Positions 38,782-51,026 of a stretch of 64,000 nucleotides of DNA are shown here, one piece after another. Position 1 is the first letter of the stretch. Each line of letters starts with the position of its first letter. The notes under the pieces were generated by a model, which did no database searches, was not told where the DNA came from, and was given only the letters and a program-made list of their open reading frames with translations. The stretch spans positions 1 to 64,000 of the forward strand of contig NZ_MLHH01000027.1 of NCBI RefSeq assembly GCF_002000125.1, in the 5' to 3' direction. Position numbers and translations under genes: made by a program. Source of the stretch: Rodentibacter heidelbergensis. Its GTDB lineage: Bacteria > Pseudomonadota > Gammaproteobacteria > Enterobacterales > Pasteurellaceae.

Positions 38782-39951
38782 ATGAATCTACATGAATATC
38801 AAGCAAAACAGCTTTTTAAAGAATATGGATTACCGGTCAGCGATGGGGTGATTTGTCATTCGGTTGAAGATGCCGCCATGGCACCTTTTCAGCTTAACGG
38901 TGATACTTGGGTGGCAAAATGTCAAGTCCATGCCGGCGGGCGGGGCAAAGCAGGTGGGGTTCAATTAGTACATAATGCAGAACAAGCCCGAGCTTTTGCC
39001 AAAAAATGGTTAGGTCATCGCTTAGTGACCTTTCAAACGGATAAGCATGGTCAACCGGTGAACAGTATCTATATTGAAGAAACCTGTGATATTGATAAAG
39101 AACTTTATCTTGGTGCTGTTATTGATCGCTCAACCCAAAAAATCCGGTTTATGGCCTCTTGTGCCGGAGGAGTGAATATTGAAGAAGTTGCGCGAGATAC
39201 CCCCCATTTAATTCATACCCAATCAATTGATCTTCTAATCGGTGGAATGCCTTATCAAGGGCGGGAATTAGCCTTTAAATTAGGGTTAAGTGGCGAGCAA
39301 AATAAACAATTTGTTCATCTCTTTGTGCAATTAGCAAAATTATTTGTAGAAAAAGACCTTTCTCTTTTAGAAGTTAACCCCCTTGTCATCACAAAACAAG
39401 GCAATTTGGTTTGCTTGGATGCAAAAGTCGCCATTGATGATAACGCCTTATTCCGTCATAAAGATTTATTGGCTTTGCGAGATTTAAGCCAAAGTGACTT
39501 GCGTGAGGCCGAAGCAGAAAAACATCAGTTAAATTATGTGGCCTTAGAGGGCAATATCGGCTGTATGGTCAATGGAGCGGGGTTGGCTATGGGCACAATG
39601 GATATTGTTAAACTCTATGGCGGAGAGCCGGCAAATTTCCTTGATGTGGGAGGGGGGGCGACAAAAGAACGTGTCGCTGAAGCCTTCAAAATCATTCTGA
39701 CTGATGAGGCAGTAAAAGCGATTTTAGTGAATATTTTTGGCGGAATTGTCCGTTGTGATCTCATCGCTGAAGGGGTGATCGCCGCCATTCAAGAAGTGGG
39801 CGTTGAAGTCCCTGTGGTGGTGCGTTTAGAAGGAACGAATGCTGAATTAGGGCGTAAAATTCTGTCGGAAAGTGGCGTGAATTTAATCGCAGCCAATAGT
39901 TTACAAGAGGCAGCACAAGCCGTGGTGAATGCAGCGAAAGGAGAAAAGTGA
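38782..39951 (+). CDS. sucC: succinyl-CoA ligase beta subunit
   Basis: This 389-residue ATP-grasp subunit starts [19 protein letters not shown] and has [20 protein letters not shown], the Gly-rich [11 protein letters not shown] and [10 protein letters not shown]. With SucD it converts succinyl-CoA to succinate with nucleotide phosphorylation. ATG 38782 follows GGGGGAAA. Its TGA overlaps the sucD start (TGATG). Confidence 0.98.
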   Translation: MNLHEYQAKQLFKEYGLPVSDGVICHSVEDAAMAPFQLNGDTWVAKCQVHAGGRGKAGGVQLVHNAEQARAFAKKWLGHRLVTFQTDKHGQPVNSIYIEETCDIDKELYLGAVIDRSTQKIRFMASCAGGVNIEEVARDTPHLIHTQSIDLLIGGMPYQGRELAFKLGLSGEQNKQFVHLFVQLAKLFVEKDLSLLEVNPLVITKQGNLVCLDAKVAIDDNALFRHKDLLALRDLSQSDLREAEAEKHQLNYVALEGNIGCMVNGAGLAMGTMDIVKLYGGEPANFLDVGGGATKERVAEAFKIILTDEAVKAILVNIFGGIVRCDLIAEGVIAAIQEVGVEVPVVVRLEGTNAELGRKILSESGVNLIAANSLQEAAQAVVNAAKGEK

Positions 39952-40820
39952 TGTCGATATTAATTAATAAAGAAACGAAAGTCATTTGCCAAGGGTTTAC
40001 CGGTGCTCAGGGCACATTTCATTCCGAGCAAGCCATTGCCTATGGCACAAAATTAGTCGGGGGTGTATCCCCCAATAAAGGGGGGACTACCCATTTAGGC
40101 TTGCCGGTATTTAATACGGTACGAGAGGCCGTTGAAGCAACAGGTGCGACAGCCACGATGATTTATGTGCCTGCCCCATTTTGTAAAGACGCGATTTTAG
40201 AAGCCATTGATGCAGGAATTCAATTGATTGTCTGTATAACTGAAGGTATTCCTACGCTGGATATGCTTACGGTAAAACAGAAATTACATGAAAGCGGGGT
40301 CATTATGATTGGTCCTAACTGCCCGGGAGTGATTACCCCTGAAGAATGTAAAATAGGGATTATGCCGGGAAATATTCATAAAAAAGGGAAAATTGGCATT
40401 GTGTCCCGTTCCGGTACCTTAACTTATGAAGCAGTAAAACAAACCACCGATGAGGGCTTTGGACAATCCACTTGTGTGGGGATTGGGGGCGATCCGATTC
40501 CCGGTTCAAGTTTTATTGATATTTTAAAACGTTTCCAAAATGATCCTGAAACCGAAGCCATCGTGATGATTGGTGAAATCGGTGGTTCTGCCGAAGAAGA
40601 AGCGGCTGCTTATATTAAAGACCACATTACCAAACCAATGGTGGGCTATATTGCAGGCGTTACCGCACCAAAAGGAAAACGTATGGGACACGCCGGAGCC
40701 ATTATCAGTGGCGGGAAAGGGACGGCTGAAGATAAAATTGCTGCGCTTGAAGGTGCAGGGGTGAAAACAGTAAGAAGCTTAGCAGAAATTGGCTCTGCAT
40801 TAAGAACATTACTGAGCTAA
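39951..40820 (+). CDS. sucD: succinyl-CoA ligase alpha subunit
   Basis: This 289-residue subunit has the CoA-binding Rossmann part ([17 protein letters not shown]) and the phosphorylated His in [24 protein letters not shown] is also present. Its ATG 39951 overlaps the sucC stop, giving coupled translation; an in-frame GTG at 39948 precedes it. Confidence 0.98.
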   Translation: MSILINKETKVICQGFTGAQGTFHSEQAIAYGTKLVGGVSPNKGGTTHLGLPVFNTVREAVEATGATATMIYVPAPFCKDAILEAIDAGIQLIVCITEGIPTLDMLTVKQKLHESGVIMIGPNCPGVITPEECKIGIMPGNIHKKGKIGIVSRSGTLTYEAVKQTTDEGFGQSTCVGIGGDPIPGSSFIDILKRFQNDPETEAIVMIGEIGGSAEEEAAAYIKDHITKPMVGYIAGVTAPKGKRMGHAGAIISGGKGTAEDKIAALEGAGVKTVRSLAEIGSALRTLLS

Positions 40821-40837
40821 AAACACATTAAGAAATG

Positions 40838-40875
40838 ACCGCACTTTGATAATCTGTTCAACGTGCGGTTTTTTA
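40838..40875 (+). terminator. sucCD terminator
   Basis: ACCGCAC (40838-40844) pairs with GTGCGGT (40863-40869), then six T's. It is built from an uptake signal and an opposed near-copy. Confidence 0.85.
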
Positions 40876-40943
40876 TCACAAGTTTTTATAACCTAGTGAT
40901 TAAAAGGTGTATAATCTCGGCGGTATTTTTTAAAGGAAAAATG

Positions 40944-41567
40944 ATGAGTCAGTTTTTTTATATTCATCCTGAAAATCCACAGGTTCGTTTAATCAATCAA
41001 GCAGTGGAAATTTTGCGTAAAGGCGGGGTGATTGTCTATCCTACCGATTCCGGTTATGCATTAGGTTGTATGCTAGGAGATAAACAGGCGATGGATCGTA
41101 TTATTGCGATTCGTCAATTACCGGAAGGGCATAATTTTACCTTGGTGTGTCGTGATTTATCCGAGCTTTCTCATTACGCTACAGTGAGTAATGTTGCTTA
41201 CCGTTTAATCAAAAATAATACGCCGGGGCGTTATACCTTTATTCTGACCGCAACAAAAGAATTACCACGTCGTTTAATGACATCGAAACGAAAAACCATT
41301 GGTTTACGAGTACCGGATAATCAAATCGCCTTAGATTTACTCAGAACATTGGGCGAGCCTATTCTTTCCTGTTCTTTGATGTTACCCGGGGAAGAATACC
41401 TTACTCAATCTGATCCTGAAGAGATTCGGGAACGTTTAGAACACCAAGTAGATTTAATCATTCATGGCGGTTATTTGGGGCAAGATCCCACCACAGTGGT
41501 GGATTTAACCGAAGATACACCGGTTATTTTGCGTGAAGGCAGCGGTTCTACCGCCCCCTTTATTTAA
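40944..41567 (+). CDS. yciO: YciO, Sua5/YrdC-family protein
   Basis: This 207-residue YrdC-fold protein has the start [17 protein letters not shown], the binding motif [14 protein letters not shown] and [12 protein letters not shown]. Sua5/YrdC relatives make threonylcarbamoyl-AMP for tRNA t6A; YciO is a paralogue with a less certain role. ATG 40944 matches homologues, with a second ATG at 40941. An extended -10 TGTATAAT lies at 40908-40915. Confidence 0.92.
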   Translation: MSQFFYIHPENPQVRLINQAVEILRKGGVIVYPTDSGYALGCMLGDKQAMDRIIAIRQLPEGHNFTLVCRDLSELSHYATVSNVAYRLIKNNTPGRYTFILTATKELPRRLMTSKRKTIGLRVPDNQIALDLLRTLGEPILSCSLMLPGEEYLTQSDPEEIRERLEHQVDLIIHGGYLGQDPTTVVDLTEDTPVILREGSGSTAPFI

Positions 41568-41607
41568 CTTATACCAAGACGCTTGTGAAAGCGACAAAGG
41601 AAATACA

Positions 41608-42624
41608 ATGAAAACCAACCAATCAAGAAAAAACACCCATCAACATCACGAAAAACGTCAGGAAAATCGACCGCACTTTGAGCGTAAAAATACAGCTCAA
41701 GAGGCTATTTTGGACAAAGCATTTCCAACGAAAAGAAAATCCTCCCCACAACAAATGAAGCCGAAAGCAGAAGGGGAAAAATTACAGAAAGTTTTGGCTC
41801 GTGCTGGGCAAGGATCACGCCGTGAAATTGAAGCGATGATTGCGGAAAATCGGGTCAGTGTCGATGGAAAAATGGCCACTCTGGGTGATCGCATTGATGT
41901 GCATTCCGGGGTAAAAGTGCGTATTGACGGCCGCATTATTAATCTTCAGCAGGCACAAAAAGAAATGTGTCGTGTGTTGATGTATTACAAACCGGAAGGG
42001 GAACTTTGCACACGGAGTGATCCGGAAGGGCGTGCAACCGTATTTGATCGTTTACCCCGTTTGAATGGTGCTCGTTGGATTGCGGTGGGTCGTTTGGATA
42101 TTAACACCTCGGGATTATTATTATTTACCACCGATGGTGAATTGGCAAACCGCCTTATGCACCCAAGCCGTGAAGTGGAGCGTGAATATTCCGTGCGTGT
42201 GTTCGGACAAGTGGATGACGTGATGTTGGCTCGTTTACGCAAAGGGGTGCAGCTTGAAGACGGCCCGGCAAATTTTAAGGAAATTAAATTTACCGGTGGG
42301 GTCGGTATGAATCAATGGTATGACGTGACCTTAACAGAAGGACGTAATCGTGAAGTACGCCGTCTGTGGGAATCACAAGGTATTCAAGTCAGCCGTTTGA
42401 TTCGTATTCGTTATGGCAATATTCAATTAATGAAAGGTTTGCCACGGGGCGGATGGGAAGAAATGGATCTTGAGAAAGTGAACTATCTGAGAGGATTAGT
42501 GGGATTACCTCCGGAAACAGAAAGCAAACTTGATGTAACCAAAGCTCGCCGTCGGCCAAAATCAGGGCAGATTCGTAAAGCGGTAAAACGTTACACTGAA
42601 TTGGGAAAACGTTATAAAAAATAG
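41608..42624 (+). CDS. rluB: 23S rRNA pseudouridine(2605) synthase RluB
   Basis: This 338-residue RsuA-family enzyme has a basic, low-complexity start followed by an S4 domain ([22 protein letters not shown]). The catalytic domain has Asp in [16 protein letters not shown] basic C-terminal tail ([15 protein letters not shown]) ends it. I chose ATG 41608 after AAAGG; an upstream in-frame start at 41533 would overlap yciO. cysB follows nine bases later. Confidence 0.94.
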   Translation: MKTNQSRKNTHQHHEKRQENRPHFERKNTAQEAILDKAFPTKRKSSPQQMKPKAEGEKLQKVLARAGQGSRREIEAMIAENRVSVDGKMATLGDRIDVHSGVKVRIDGRIINLQQAQKEMCRVLMYYKPEGELCTRSDPEGRATVFDRLPRLNGARWIAVGRLDINTSGLLLFTTDGELANRLMHPSREVEREYSVRVFGQVDDVMLARLRKGVQLEDGPANFKEIKFTGGVGMNQWYDVTLTEGRNREVRRLWESQGIQVSRLIRIRYGNIQLMKGLPRGGWEEMDLEKVNYLRGLVGLPPETESKLDVTKARRRPKSGQIRKAVKRYTELGKRYKK

Positions 42625-43605
<981 letters not shown>

Positions 43606-43615
43606 CCACATTTAT

Positions 43616-43656
43616 AAAAAAGCGGTCAAAATTCAAAGAGAATATTGATCGCTTTT
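43616..43656. terminator. decayed uptake-signal-pair terminator
   Basis: AAAAGCGGTCAA and TTGATCGCTTTT pair around an about 15-base loop, between convergent cysB and prmB. The AGTG core of the uptake signal has eroded while the stem is kept. Confidence 0.75.
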
Positions 43657-43660
43657 AATA

Positions 43661-44605
43661 TTAAAATAACGCCTGATATTTCACTAATTCTTCACGGCTT
43701 ATAGCAAACACGCCCAAACCGCCATTTTTGAGTTCAACCCAGTCAAAGGGGATATCAGGGTACTGTTCAATGAGGCTGACCATGCTGTTTCCTACCTCAC
43801 AAACCAATACACCGTTTTCCGTTAAATAATCCGGTGCTTGTTTTAAAATTTGTTTCGTGATGTCCAAACCATCTTTCCCTGAACCCAAAGCAAGTTCAGG
43901 TTCAAAATGAAACTCTTCCGGCATATCCGCAAGATCGTCTTCATCCACATAAGGGGGATTGGTTACGATAAGATCGTATTTCTGCCCTGCAATATTCTCA
44001 AATAAATTTGATTGAATCGGGAAAACTCGATGTTCCATTTGATGGCGGGCAATATTGATTTCTGCCACATTGAGCGCATCAACAGATAAATCCACCGCAT
44101 CCACTTCTGCATCAGGGAATGCATACGCGCAGGCAATCGCAATACAACCACTGCCGGTGCAAAGATCAAGAATGTGCTGTGGTGTTTGTTTTGCTACACC
44201 TTCAAAACGCTCTTGAATGAGCGCACTAATCGGAGAACGAGGAATAATCGTGCGTTCATCCACATAAAACTCATGGCCACAAAACCAGGCACTGTTTGTG
44301 AGATAAGCCACAGGAACACGCTGTTCGATACGGGTTAAAACCAACTGAATGAGACTTTCTTTTTCTGACGGAGTCAAACGACTCGGGAATAATTCGGTGG
44401 GAAAATCAATCGGCAATTGTAAACCGGCAAGCACCAGTTGAAGGCTTTCATCCCAAGCATTATCATAGCCTTGTCCATAGTAAATATCAGAACGGTTGAA
44501 TACACTATATGTCCAACGGAGAAAATCTTGAATGGTATGAAGTTCATGGGCAACATTATCTTCTAAAATTGTTGCTACCAATTCTTGATTGTATGTGGTT
44601 TCCAT
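43661..44605 (-). CDS. prmB: ribosomal protein uL3 glutamine methyltransferase
   Basis: This 314-residue SAM-dependent N5-glutamine methyltransferase has the SAM motif [15 protein letters not shown] and the catalytic NPPY in [12 protein letters not shown]. The PrmB-type N-terminal helical domain distinguishes it from PrmC. It methylates the glutamine of ribosomal protein L3. It is divergent from smrB. Confidence 0.95.
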   Translation of the reverse strand: METTYNQELVATILEDNVAHELHTIQDFLRWTYSVFNRSDIYYGQGYDNAWDESLQLVLAGLQLPIDFPTELFPSRLTPSEKESLIQLVLTRIEQRVPVAYLTNSAWFCGHEFYVDERTIIPRSPISALIQERFEGVAKQTPQHILDLCTGSGCIAIACAYAFPDAEVDAVDLSVDALNVAEINIARHQMEHRVFPIQSNLFENIAGQKYDLIVTNPPYVDEDDLADMPEEFHFEPELALGSGKDGLDITKQILKQAPDYLTENGVLVCEVGNSMVSLIEQYPDIPFDWVELKNGGLGVFAISREELVKYQALF

Positions 44606-44699
44606 CGTCTTTTCCTTATAAAAAAATTTGCCTAGTTATACCACAAGGTGTGGAGGATAACTATGATATGATACGCCAAATTTGAAATGAGTAAGAAAA

Positions 44700-45203
44700 A
44701 TGCAAGAAGAATTTGAGTTATTTCGTGCTGAAACGAAAGGGATTAAACCCATTAAACAGGATACTATTATTGCACCACGCCAAAAGAGTGGTCAAAAAAA
44801 GTCTTATTTGCGTGATATTCGAGAAAAAGAAGATACCTTATTTTATTTTTCCGATGAATATGAGCCGTTGCTCAATGAAAATGATGGGATTGTAAAATAC
44901 CTTCGTGAAGGGGAGGATTCGCATTTATTGAAGCAATTACGTCGTGGGGATTTTTCTCCCGAGCTCTTTTTAGACTTGCACGGTTTAACCCGTGAACAAG
45001 CTAAAATGGAGCTTGCTGCATTATTGCTTGCCTGTGAAAGTGAGCGAATAGATTGCGCCAGCATTATGACCGGCTACGGCTCTTTTACTTTAAAAAAACA
45101 AATTCCCCGTTGGTTGGTTCAACATCCCAAAGTGCGTGCATTGCATCAAGCCCCAAGAGAATGGGGCGGCGATGCGGCAATTTTGATTTTAGTCGAGGTA
45201 TAA
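44700..45203 (+). CDS. smrB: SmrB ribosome-collision endonuclease
   Basis: This 167-residue protein has the SMR domain at about 90-165, with LFLDLHGLTREQAKMEL and the loop MTGYGSFTLKKQIPRWL. The N-terminal arm ends in a charged helix. E. coli SmrB cuts mRNA between collided ribosomes. It is divergent from prmB, an order I recall from H. influenzae. An uptake signal lies downstream at about 45234-45242; otherwise the about 175-bp gap to the next gene shows nothing. Confidence 0.92.
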   Translation: MQEEFELFRAETKGIKPIKQDTIIAPRQKSGQKKSYLRDIREKEDTLFYFSDEYEPLLNENDGIVKYLREGEDSHLLKQLRRGDFSPELFLDLHGLTREQAKMELAALLLACESERIDCASIMTGYGSFTLKKQIPRWLVQHPKVRALHQAPREWGGDAAILILVEV

Positions 45204-45378
45204 TTTTCTTTTTCTATAAAGGAAGATCAAGTAAAAGTGCGGTCAATTTTGAGTATGTTTTCAAAATGATGTAGAAATGCCCAAAGCAAACTAGAGTAGG
45301 ACACATTGGGTGTGTCCGTTTAAACATTGATTTTATAATGTACACACTGAGTTTATTCATCCTACAAATAACCCGAAA

Positions 45379-46272
45379 TCAAATTTCAGTGCAAAGCCCT
45401 AAACTGGTTAAAAATTCAATAAATGCCCGCACTTTTGCCGGTAAATGTCGGCGGTTTGGATAAACAACATGAATTTCCAATTCTTGTTGTTTGTATTCCG
45501 GTAAAATTTCCACTAATTCCCCTGTTTTAAAAGCATCATCTAAAATAAAATGGGGTAAATTCACAATGCCAAGCCCTGCTTTTGCCATATCTAAAAGGGC
45601 GAGGCCATTATTGCTTACGACTTTTGATTTAATTTTAAAACGCTGAGTTTGGTTTGGCCGTGCACCTTGCCAATTCACTTGGTTTAATGTGCTTTTATAA
45701 AGTAATCCTTCATGTTGTTCTAAGTCATTCGGGGAGCTGGGTATACCATATCGCTCAAGATAACGGGGAGAGGCTGCAAAGTGAATGGTAGAAGTGCTGA
45801 TTTTACGAGCCACTAAAGAACTGTCTTGCATATAGCCAATGCGTAAAGCAAGATCATAGCCTTCCGCCAGTAAATCGATTTTTTTATCGTTAAATTCCAC
45901 TTCAACATGTAAATTAGGGTGTGCCGCAATAAACATCGGAAGATTAGGGGAGATGAATAATAACCCAAAATCTCGAGGAACAGAAATCAACAGGTTACCT
46001 TGTAGGGTTGTTGTCATGTTGCTGATACTTGCATCGGCTTCATCTAAATCCTGCAAAATACCTTGGCAACGTTGGTAATACATCATACCGGCTTCTGTGG
46101 GCATAATCTTTCTTGTAGTACGTTGTAACAAACGGGTTTTAAGATGTTCTTCCAACTGAGAAACTAATTTGCTTGCCATCGCGACTGACATATTTTGTTG
46201 TGTTGCTGCTTGCGTAAAACTTTGTGTTTCGACAACTTTGCAAAAAACAGAAATCGCATTGAGTTTGTCCAT
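45379..46272 (-). CDS. LysR-family transcription regulator
   Basis: This 297-residue regulator has an N-terminal winged HTH (MDKLNAISVFCKVVETQSF, then AATQQNMSVAMASKLVSQLE) and a LysR substrate domain. It is of the YafC/AaeR-like single-gene type. The ligand is unknown. It is divergent from topA across 96 bp that hold a symmetric operator-like repeat. Confidence 0.92.
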   Translation of the reverse strand: MDKLNAISVFCKVVETQSFTQAATQQNMSVAMASKLVSQLEEHLKTRLLQRTTRKIMPTEAGMMYYQRCQGILQDLDEADASISNMTTTLQGNLLISVPRDFGLLFISPNLPMFIAAHPNLHVEVEFNDKKIDLLAEGYDLALRIGYMQDSSLVARKISTSTIHFAASPRYLERYGIPSSPNDLEQHEGLLYKSTLNQVNWQGARPNQTQRFKIKSKVVSNNGLALLDMAKAGLGIVNLPHFILDDAFKTGELVEILPEYKQQELEIHVVYPNRRHLPAKVRAFIEFLTSLGLCTEI

Positions 46273-46301
46273 TTATATCCCTTTTTTCAAAAAAAACTTG
46301 A

Positions 46302-46355
46302 TTTTGCTAGCGTAACTTTGCACTATACCGCCAATTTTACAAAATGCTAGCAAAA
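46302..46355. promoter_or_regulatory. 10-bp inverted repeat between LysR gene and topA
   Basis: TTTTGCTAGC (46302-46311) and GCTAGCAAAA (46346-46355) are perfect complements. Their centres are 44 bp apart, about four helical turns. They bracket the likely promoters. A LysR or other dimeric regulator could bind both. Confidence 0.55.
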
Positions 46356-46368
46356 ATTAGGTAATCAA

Positions 46369-48975
46369 ATGAGTAAATCTTTGGTGATTGTCGAGTCACC
46401 GGCAAAAGCGAAAACCATTAATAAATATCTGGGTAATCAATATGTAGTGAAATCCAGTGTAGGGCATATTCGTGATTTACCCACCGTGGGGACAAGCACC
46501 GGTGAAAAAGCCAAACCCATCTCAACTAAAGGGATGAGTGCTGACGAAAAAGCAAAGGTAAAAGCAGAGAAAGAACGTAATGCGCTGGTAAAACGAATGG
46601 GAATTGACCCTTATCATGATTGGAAAGCGAATTATCAAATTTTGCCGGGGAAAGAAAAAGTTGTCGCTGAATTAAAAAATCTCGCCAAAAAAGCCGATCA
46701 TATTTATCTCGCCACCGATTTGGATAGAGAAGGGGAAGCCATTGCTTGGCATTTACGAGAAGTGATTGGTGGTGATGATGAACGTTTTAGTCGTGTGGTG
46801 TTTAATGAAATTACCAAAAATGCGATAAAACAAGCCTTCGAGAAACTGGAACACTTAAATATGGATCGTGTCAATGCGCAGCAAACCCGTCGATTTTTAG
46901 ATCGGGTTGTGGGTTTCATGGTTTCGCCACTTTTATGGAAAAAAGTCGCTCGGGGGTTATCTGCCGGACGTGTACAATCTGTTGCAGTAAAACTCTTGGT
47001 CGAACGTGAACGGGAAATTAAAGCATTCCAACCGGAAGAATATTGGGAAGTTGCCGTTCTCACTCAAACCTTAGGTAAAGAAAATATCCGTTTGGATGTC
47101 GTAGAGTATAAAGGCAAAAAATTTGATCCTAAAAATCAGAAAGCGGCACAAAGTGCGGTCGATTTTCTCAGTGTTTCAGATTACGTTGTCACAGATTTAG
47201 ATACCAAACCCACCAGTTCACGCCCTCGTGCGCCTTTTATTACTTCAACATTGCAACAAACAGCGAGTACCCGTTTGAGTTTTGGTGTGAAAAAAACCAT
47301 GATGCTGGCTCAACGTCTTTATGAAGCGGGGTATATCACTTATATGCGTACTGACTCGACAAATTTAAGTCAAGATGCGCTCAATATGGCTCGTCACTAT
47401 ATTGAACATCGTTTTGGTGCACAGTATTTACCGACAAAACCGAATTTTTATTCAAGCAAAGAAAATGCCCAAGAAGCCCATGAAGCGATTCGCCCATCAG
47501 ATGTGAACACACTCCCGGAACATCTAGAAGGAATGGATAAAGATGCCGTGCGTCTTTATGATTTGATTTGGCGTCAATTCTTAGCCTGCCAAATGCCACC
47601 GGCACAATATGATAGCAGCACACTCACTGTCACTGCTGGCGATTATACACTAAAAGCAAAAGGGCGAATTTTACGTTTCGATGGTTGGACGAAAGTCTTA
47701 CCACAAATCGGAAAAAATCCTGAAGATCAAGAATTACCAGAAGTCAATGTTGCTGAAAAATTGGCCTTAAAAGAAGTGCAACCAACTCAGCATTTCACTA
47801 AGCCGCCGGCTCGTTTTACTGAAGCTGCTTTAGTCAAAGAACTAGAAAAGCGGGGAATTGGTCGTCCTTCCACTTATGCGGCAATTATTTCCACTATTCA
47901 AGAACGTGGCTATGTGAGAACCGAAAATCGCCGTTTTTATGCTGAAAAAATGGGCGAAATCGTTACCGATAGGCTTAATGAATCCTTTGGTGATTTGATG
48001 AATTATGATTTCACCGCCAATATGGAAAATGTGCTGGATCAAATCGCTTCAGGTTCGGCAAATTGGAAAACGGAATTGAATCAATTTTTCAAAGACTTTT
48101 CCAATCAATTATCAAAAGCAGAATTAGATGAACTTGAAGGCGGCATGCGTCCGAATAGTTTGGTGGAAACAGATATTAAATGTCCGACTTGTGGTAGAAA
48201 TATGGCGATTCGTACGGCCAGCACCGGGGTATTTTTAGGTTGTACCGGCTATGCTTTACCGCCTAAAGAGCGTTGCAAAACTACGATTAATTTAATTCCT
48301 GAAGCGGAATTACTGAATGTATTAGATGAATCTTCCGAAACAAAAGCGTTGATGGAGCGTAAACGTTGTCCAAAATGTGGTACAGCAATGGACAGCTATG
48401 TTATTGATGCTAATCGTAAAATTCATATTTGTGGTAACAATCCAAATTGCGATGGCTATTTAATTGAAGAGGGCTCTTTTAAGATTAAAGGCTATGACGG
48501 GCCAATTGTTGAATGTGACAAATGCGGTGCGGATATGCACTTGAAATTAGGTCGTTTCGGCAAATATATGGCTTGCACAAAATGTGATAATACACGAAAA
48601 ATTTTGAAAAATGGCGAACTGGCCCCGCCAAAAGAAGAACCGGTACATTTCCCTGAATTAAAATGCGAAAAATCGGATGCTTATTTTGTGTTGCGTGACG
48701 GTGCAAGTGGGGTGTTTATGTCTGCCCATAATTTCCCTAAATCACGGGAAACCCGCCCTGCAAAAGTGGCAGAGCTTGCGTTGTATCGGGAACGTTTACC
48801 GGAAAAATTAGCTTATCTTGCTGATGCACCGCTAAAAGATCCTGAAGGAAATGAAGCGATTATTCGTTTTAGCCGTAAAGAGAAAAAACAATATGTGACT
48901 TCAGAAAAAAACGGTAAAGCAACAAAGTGGATTGTTGATTTTATTGACGGAAAATGGATTGAGCGAAAAAAATAG
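46369..48975 (+). CDS. topA: DNA topoisomerase I
   Basis: This 868-residue type IA topoisomerase relaxes negative supercoils. It has a Toprim domain ([30 protein letters not shown]) and the active Tyr in [13 protein letters not shown], followed by GRPSTYA. Three C-terminal zinc-ribbon-like Cys4 units follow (CPTCGR..., CPKCGT..., CDKCGA...). The first unit contains the [12 protein letters not shown] form usual in gammaproteobacteria. Length matches the family. Confidence 0.98.
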   Translation: MSKSLVIVESPAKAKTINKYLGNQYVVKSSVGHIRDLPTVGTSTGEKAKPISTKGMSADEKAKVKAEKERNALVKRMGIDPYHDWKANYQILPGKEKVVAELKNLAKKADHIYLATDLDREGEAIAWHLREVIGGDDERFSRVVFNEITKNAIKQAFEKLEHLNMDRVNAQQTRRFLDRVVGFMVSPLLWKKVARGLSAGRVQSVAVKLLVEREREIKAFQPEEYWEVAVLTQTLGKENIRLDVVEYKGKKFDPKNQKAAQSAVDFLSVSDYVVTDLDTKPTSSRPRAPFITSTLQQTASTRLSFGVKKTMMLAQRLYEAGYITYMRTDSTNLSQDALNMARHYIEHRFGAQYLPTKPNFYSSKENAQEAHEAIRPSDVNTLPEHLEGMDKDAVRLYDLIWRQFLACQMPPAQYDSSTLTVTAGDYTLKAKGRILRFDGWTKVLPQIGKNPEDQELPEVNVAEKLALKEVQPTQHFTKPPARFTEAALVKELEKRGIGRPSTYAAIISTIQERGYVRTENRRFYAEKMGEIVTDRLNESFGDLMNYDFTANMENVLDQIASGSANWKTELNQFFKDFSNQLSKAELDELEGGMRPNSLVETDIKCPTCGRNMAIRTASTGVFLGCTGYALPPKERCKTTINLIPEAELLNVLDESSETKALMERKRCPKCGTAMDSYVIDANRKIHICGNNPNCDGYLIEEGSFKIKGYDGPIVECDKCGADMHLKLGRFGKYMACTKCDNTRKILKNGELAPPKEEPVHFPELKCEKSDAYFVLRDGASGVFMSAHNFPKSRETRPAKVAELALYRERLPEKLAYLADAPLKDPEGNEAIIRFSRKEKKQYVTSEKNGKATKWIVDFIDGKWIERKK

Positions 48976-48980
48976 AAGAT

Positions 48981-49015
48981 AAAAGTGCGGTTAAAATTAA
49001 CCGCACTTTTGTTTT
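48981..49015. terminator. perfect uptake-signal palindrome between topA and DUF4198 gene
   Basis: Bases 48981-49010 form a perfect 30-bp palindrome made of two opposed extended uptake signals (AAAAGTGCGGTTAA and complement), followed by TTTT. It overlaps or abuts the stops of both convergent genes. Confidence 0.92.
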
Positions 49016-49847
49016 AGTGGTGATGTTCAGGTTTTGGAGGGAGTTTATCCAAACCTTTTCCCACCGGAAAAATTAAGGTTGAATAATTCGCTGAATATTG
49101 GCAAATATGTTGATCGGCAAATGGCGTTTTATGAACGACTTTTATTTTCCAAATCCCGTCAATTAACGGAATGATATTCACACGCCCTTGGCTATCTGTT
49201 TTACCGGAAAAGCCTTGAGGCTCACGATGACCCGTAGCCGCCTCTAAATCTTTCACAATAACAGTATCTGCCGTAGCAATAACTGTTTCTCCCGCTAATG
49301 GCATTTCATTATAGAAAATTTGAACAGGGAAGGCTTCGCCTGATTTTGCTAGGCTAGGATCTTTTAATGGGACAATTTCAAGGGGTAGTCCGATACGGGT
49401 CATGGCCATTTCTGCATTTAAAGGCTGTTTTCCCACCGTCACAAGGCTTTTGCCAAACATTTGAGTTTGCTCACAATAAGTGGCATTTGATGTTCCTTGC
49501 ATATTGTCCATTTTCCAACCCTCAGCATTTTGCGACCAAAAAGTCGGTTTGTAGGTTGCAGTAATCCAGTAAGAACCCGTATTTAAAGGTTTTTCTGACT
49601 GATATTGATAATTTTCACCTTTTTGGACTAGGGGCTGATGGACACCATCTTGGTTGATAATTTCCATCGGCGCAAAAATAGATAGGCGGGCCTCTGGGAT
49701 TTTTTCAACATAGGGGTAGTCTCCGTAAGCTAGCTCGGCTTTTAAAATATTGCCTTCTTTTAGTTGTTGCGGTGCGGACACCCAAACTTCGTGAGCTTGC
49801 ACAGTACCGATACAAAGGGTTAGAGCGACAATAAAATTCTTTTTCAT
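49014..49847 (-). CDS. periplasmic DUF4198 protein, probably metal-related
   Basis: This 277-residue protein has a signal peptide (cleavage after VQA) and mature start HEVWVSAP. It has the DUF4198 pattern, including the Gly-rich [12 protein letters not shown] end of a Big-like fold, and finishes in a His-rich tail (PEHHH). DUF4198 proteins often sit with Ni/Co or other metal importers; no importer is beside it here. A good Fur box overlaps its ribosome-site region, so iron control is likely. The N-terminal His and the tail may bind metal. Confidence 0.85.
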   Translation of the reverse strand: MKKNFIVALTLCIGTVQAHEVWVSAPQQLKEGNILKAELAYGDYPYVEKIPEARLSIFAPMEIINQDGVHQPLVQKGENYQYQSEKPLNTGSYWITATYKPTFWSQNAEGWKMDNMQGTSNATYCEQTQMFGKSLVTVGKQPLNAEMAMTRIGLPLEIVPLKDPSLAKSGEAFPVQIFYNEMPLAGETVIATADTVIVKDLEAATGHREPQGFSGKTDSQGRVNIIPLIDGIWKIKVVHKTPFADQHICQYSANYSTLIFPVGKGLDKLPPKPEHHH

Positions 49848-49859
49848 TATTTTCTCCTT

Positions 49860-49878
49860 TAAATGAAAATCATTTACT
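49860..49878. promoter_or_regulatory. Fur box before the DUF4198 gene
   Basis: AAATGAAAATCATTTAC contains AATGA-N-AATCATT, the core of the Fur consensus, matching it at all 12 core bases. It is about 15 bases before the start codon, so bound Fur would block the promoter. Confidence 0.75.
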
Positions 49879-50011
49879 AAAAATGGGGTAGAAATATAGA
49901 GGAAAAGTCGAGAAGAAGCGAGTAGTTTTCTTTTGATTTGTGAAATCGATCACAAAAAGGCGGCCATAAAACTTCATGTTAAATGACCGCACTTTATAAA
50001 ATACTGATGTT

Positions 50012-50512
50012 TTAAAGAGTTGTTTCAGCCAATTTGCCTAAATCTTTATCAATTAGGAATAATCCTTTGCCATCATCACCAAGCAAATTCAATTTATCTA
50101 AAATTCCGCTGAATAATTTTTCTTCTTCATGCTGTTCTGCCACATACCACTGTAAAAAATTAAAAGCAGAATAGTCTTTTTCTTCAAAAGTACGTCCAAC
50201 TAACTCGTTGATTTTACCTGTAATGAATTTCTCATGCTCATAAGTGATTTCAATTACTTCTTTTAAGGATTTATATTCATGAGCAGGGGCTTCGATTGCT
50301 GAAATCACGGCTAATGCGCCGGTTTCGTTCAAATAGGTAAATAATTTACGCATATGTTGCATTTCTTCAGCCGCATGTGCAGACAAAAACTTTGCCGCAC
50401 CTTCGAAACCCTGTTGATCACACCATGCGCTCATTTGAAGGTATAAATTAGAAGAATAAAACTCTAAATTCATTTGATCGTTTAATAATTTTATTACGTT
50501 TGCTGATAACAT
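50012..50512 (-). CDS. ftnA: non-haem ferritin, second of a tandem pair
   Basis: This 166-residue bacterial ferritin has [14 protein letters not shown] (ferroxidase Glu/Tyr), HAAEEMQHM (the E-x2-H ligands) and the later AEQHEEEK. It forms a 24-mer iron store. It is 19 bases downstream of the other ferritin gene, from which it differs at many positions. H. influenzae has the same tandem pair as I recall it, and the two probably co-assemble. Confidence 0.95.
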   Translation of the reverse strand: MLSANVIKLLNDQMNLEFYSSNLYLQMSAWCDQQGFEGAAKFLSAHAAEEMQHMRKLFTYLNETGALAVISAIEAPAHEYKSLKEVIEITYEHEKFITGKINELVGRTFEEKDYSAFNFLQWYVAEQHEEEKLFSGILDKLNLLGDDGKGLFLIDKDLGKLAETTL

Positions 50513-50531
50513 TTTATTTCTCCTTAATGTC

Positions 50532-51020
50532 TTATTCCAATGTTGCTAAATCACGATCGATGAAATATAACCCCTTACCATCGTCGCCCACAAGGTTAAA
50601 TTTATCAATAATACTACTGAATAATTTTTCTTCTTCGTGTTGTTCTGCCACATACCACTGTAAAAAATCAAATGTAGAGTAGTCTTTATGGGCAAAAGTG
50701 ACTTCAACCAATTCATTAATTTTTGATGTTACAAATTTCTCATGTTCAAGTGTGATTTCAAATATTTCTTTCAGCGACTGATAGTCATTTTTAGGGGCTT
50801 CAATTTTTCCTAAAAGTGGCATACCGCTTGTTTCGCTCACATACTGGAATAACTTTTGCATATGTTCCATTTCTTCATCGGCATGACGAAGCAAGAATGC
50901 TGCCGCACCTTCATAACCCTGTTTTGAGCACCAAGCACTCATTTGCAAATACACATTAGAAGAGTAGAACTCGAGATTAATTTGCTCATTTAGTTTGTCT
51001 GTAATTGCTTGATTAAGCAT
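50532..51020 (-). CDS. ftnA: non-haem ferritin, first of a tandem pair
   Basis: This 162-residue ferritin has [23 protein letters not shown] and AEQHEEEK with all ferroxidase ligands. I chose ATG 51020, six bases after GGAG; an upstream in-frame TTG at 51026 is too near the ribosome site. It is first of the two-gene ferritin operon. Fur-like half-sites (AATGAGAAT type) lie upstream at 51086-51102 and 51155-51173. Confidence 0.95.
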   Translation of the reverse strand: MLNQAITDKLNEQINLEFYSSNVYLQMSAWCSKQGYEGAAAFLLRHADEEMEHMQKLFQYVSETSGMPLLGKIEAPKNDYQSLKEIFEITLEHEKFVTSKINELVEVTFAHKDYSTFDFLQWYVAEQHEEEKLFSSIIDKFNLVGDDGKGLYFIDRDLATLE

Positions 51021-51026
51021 AACCAA

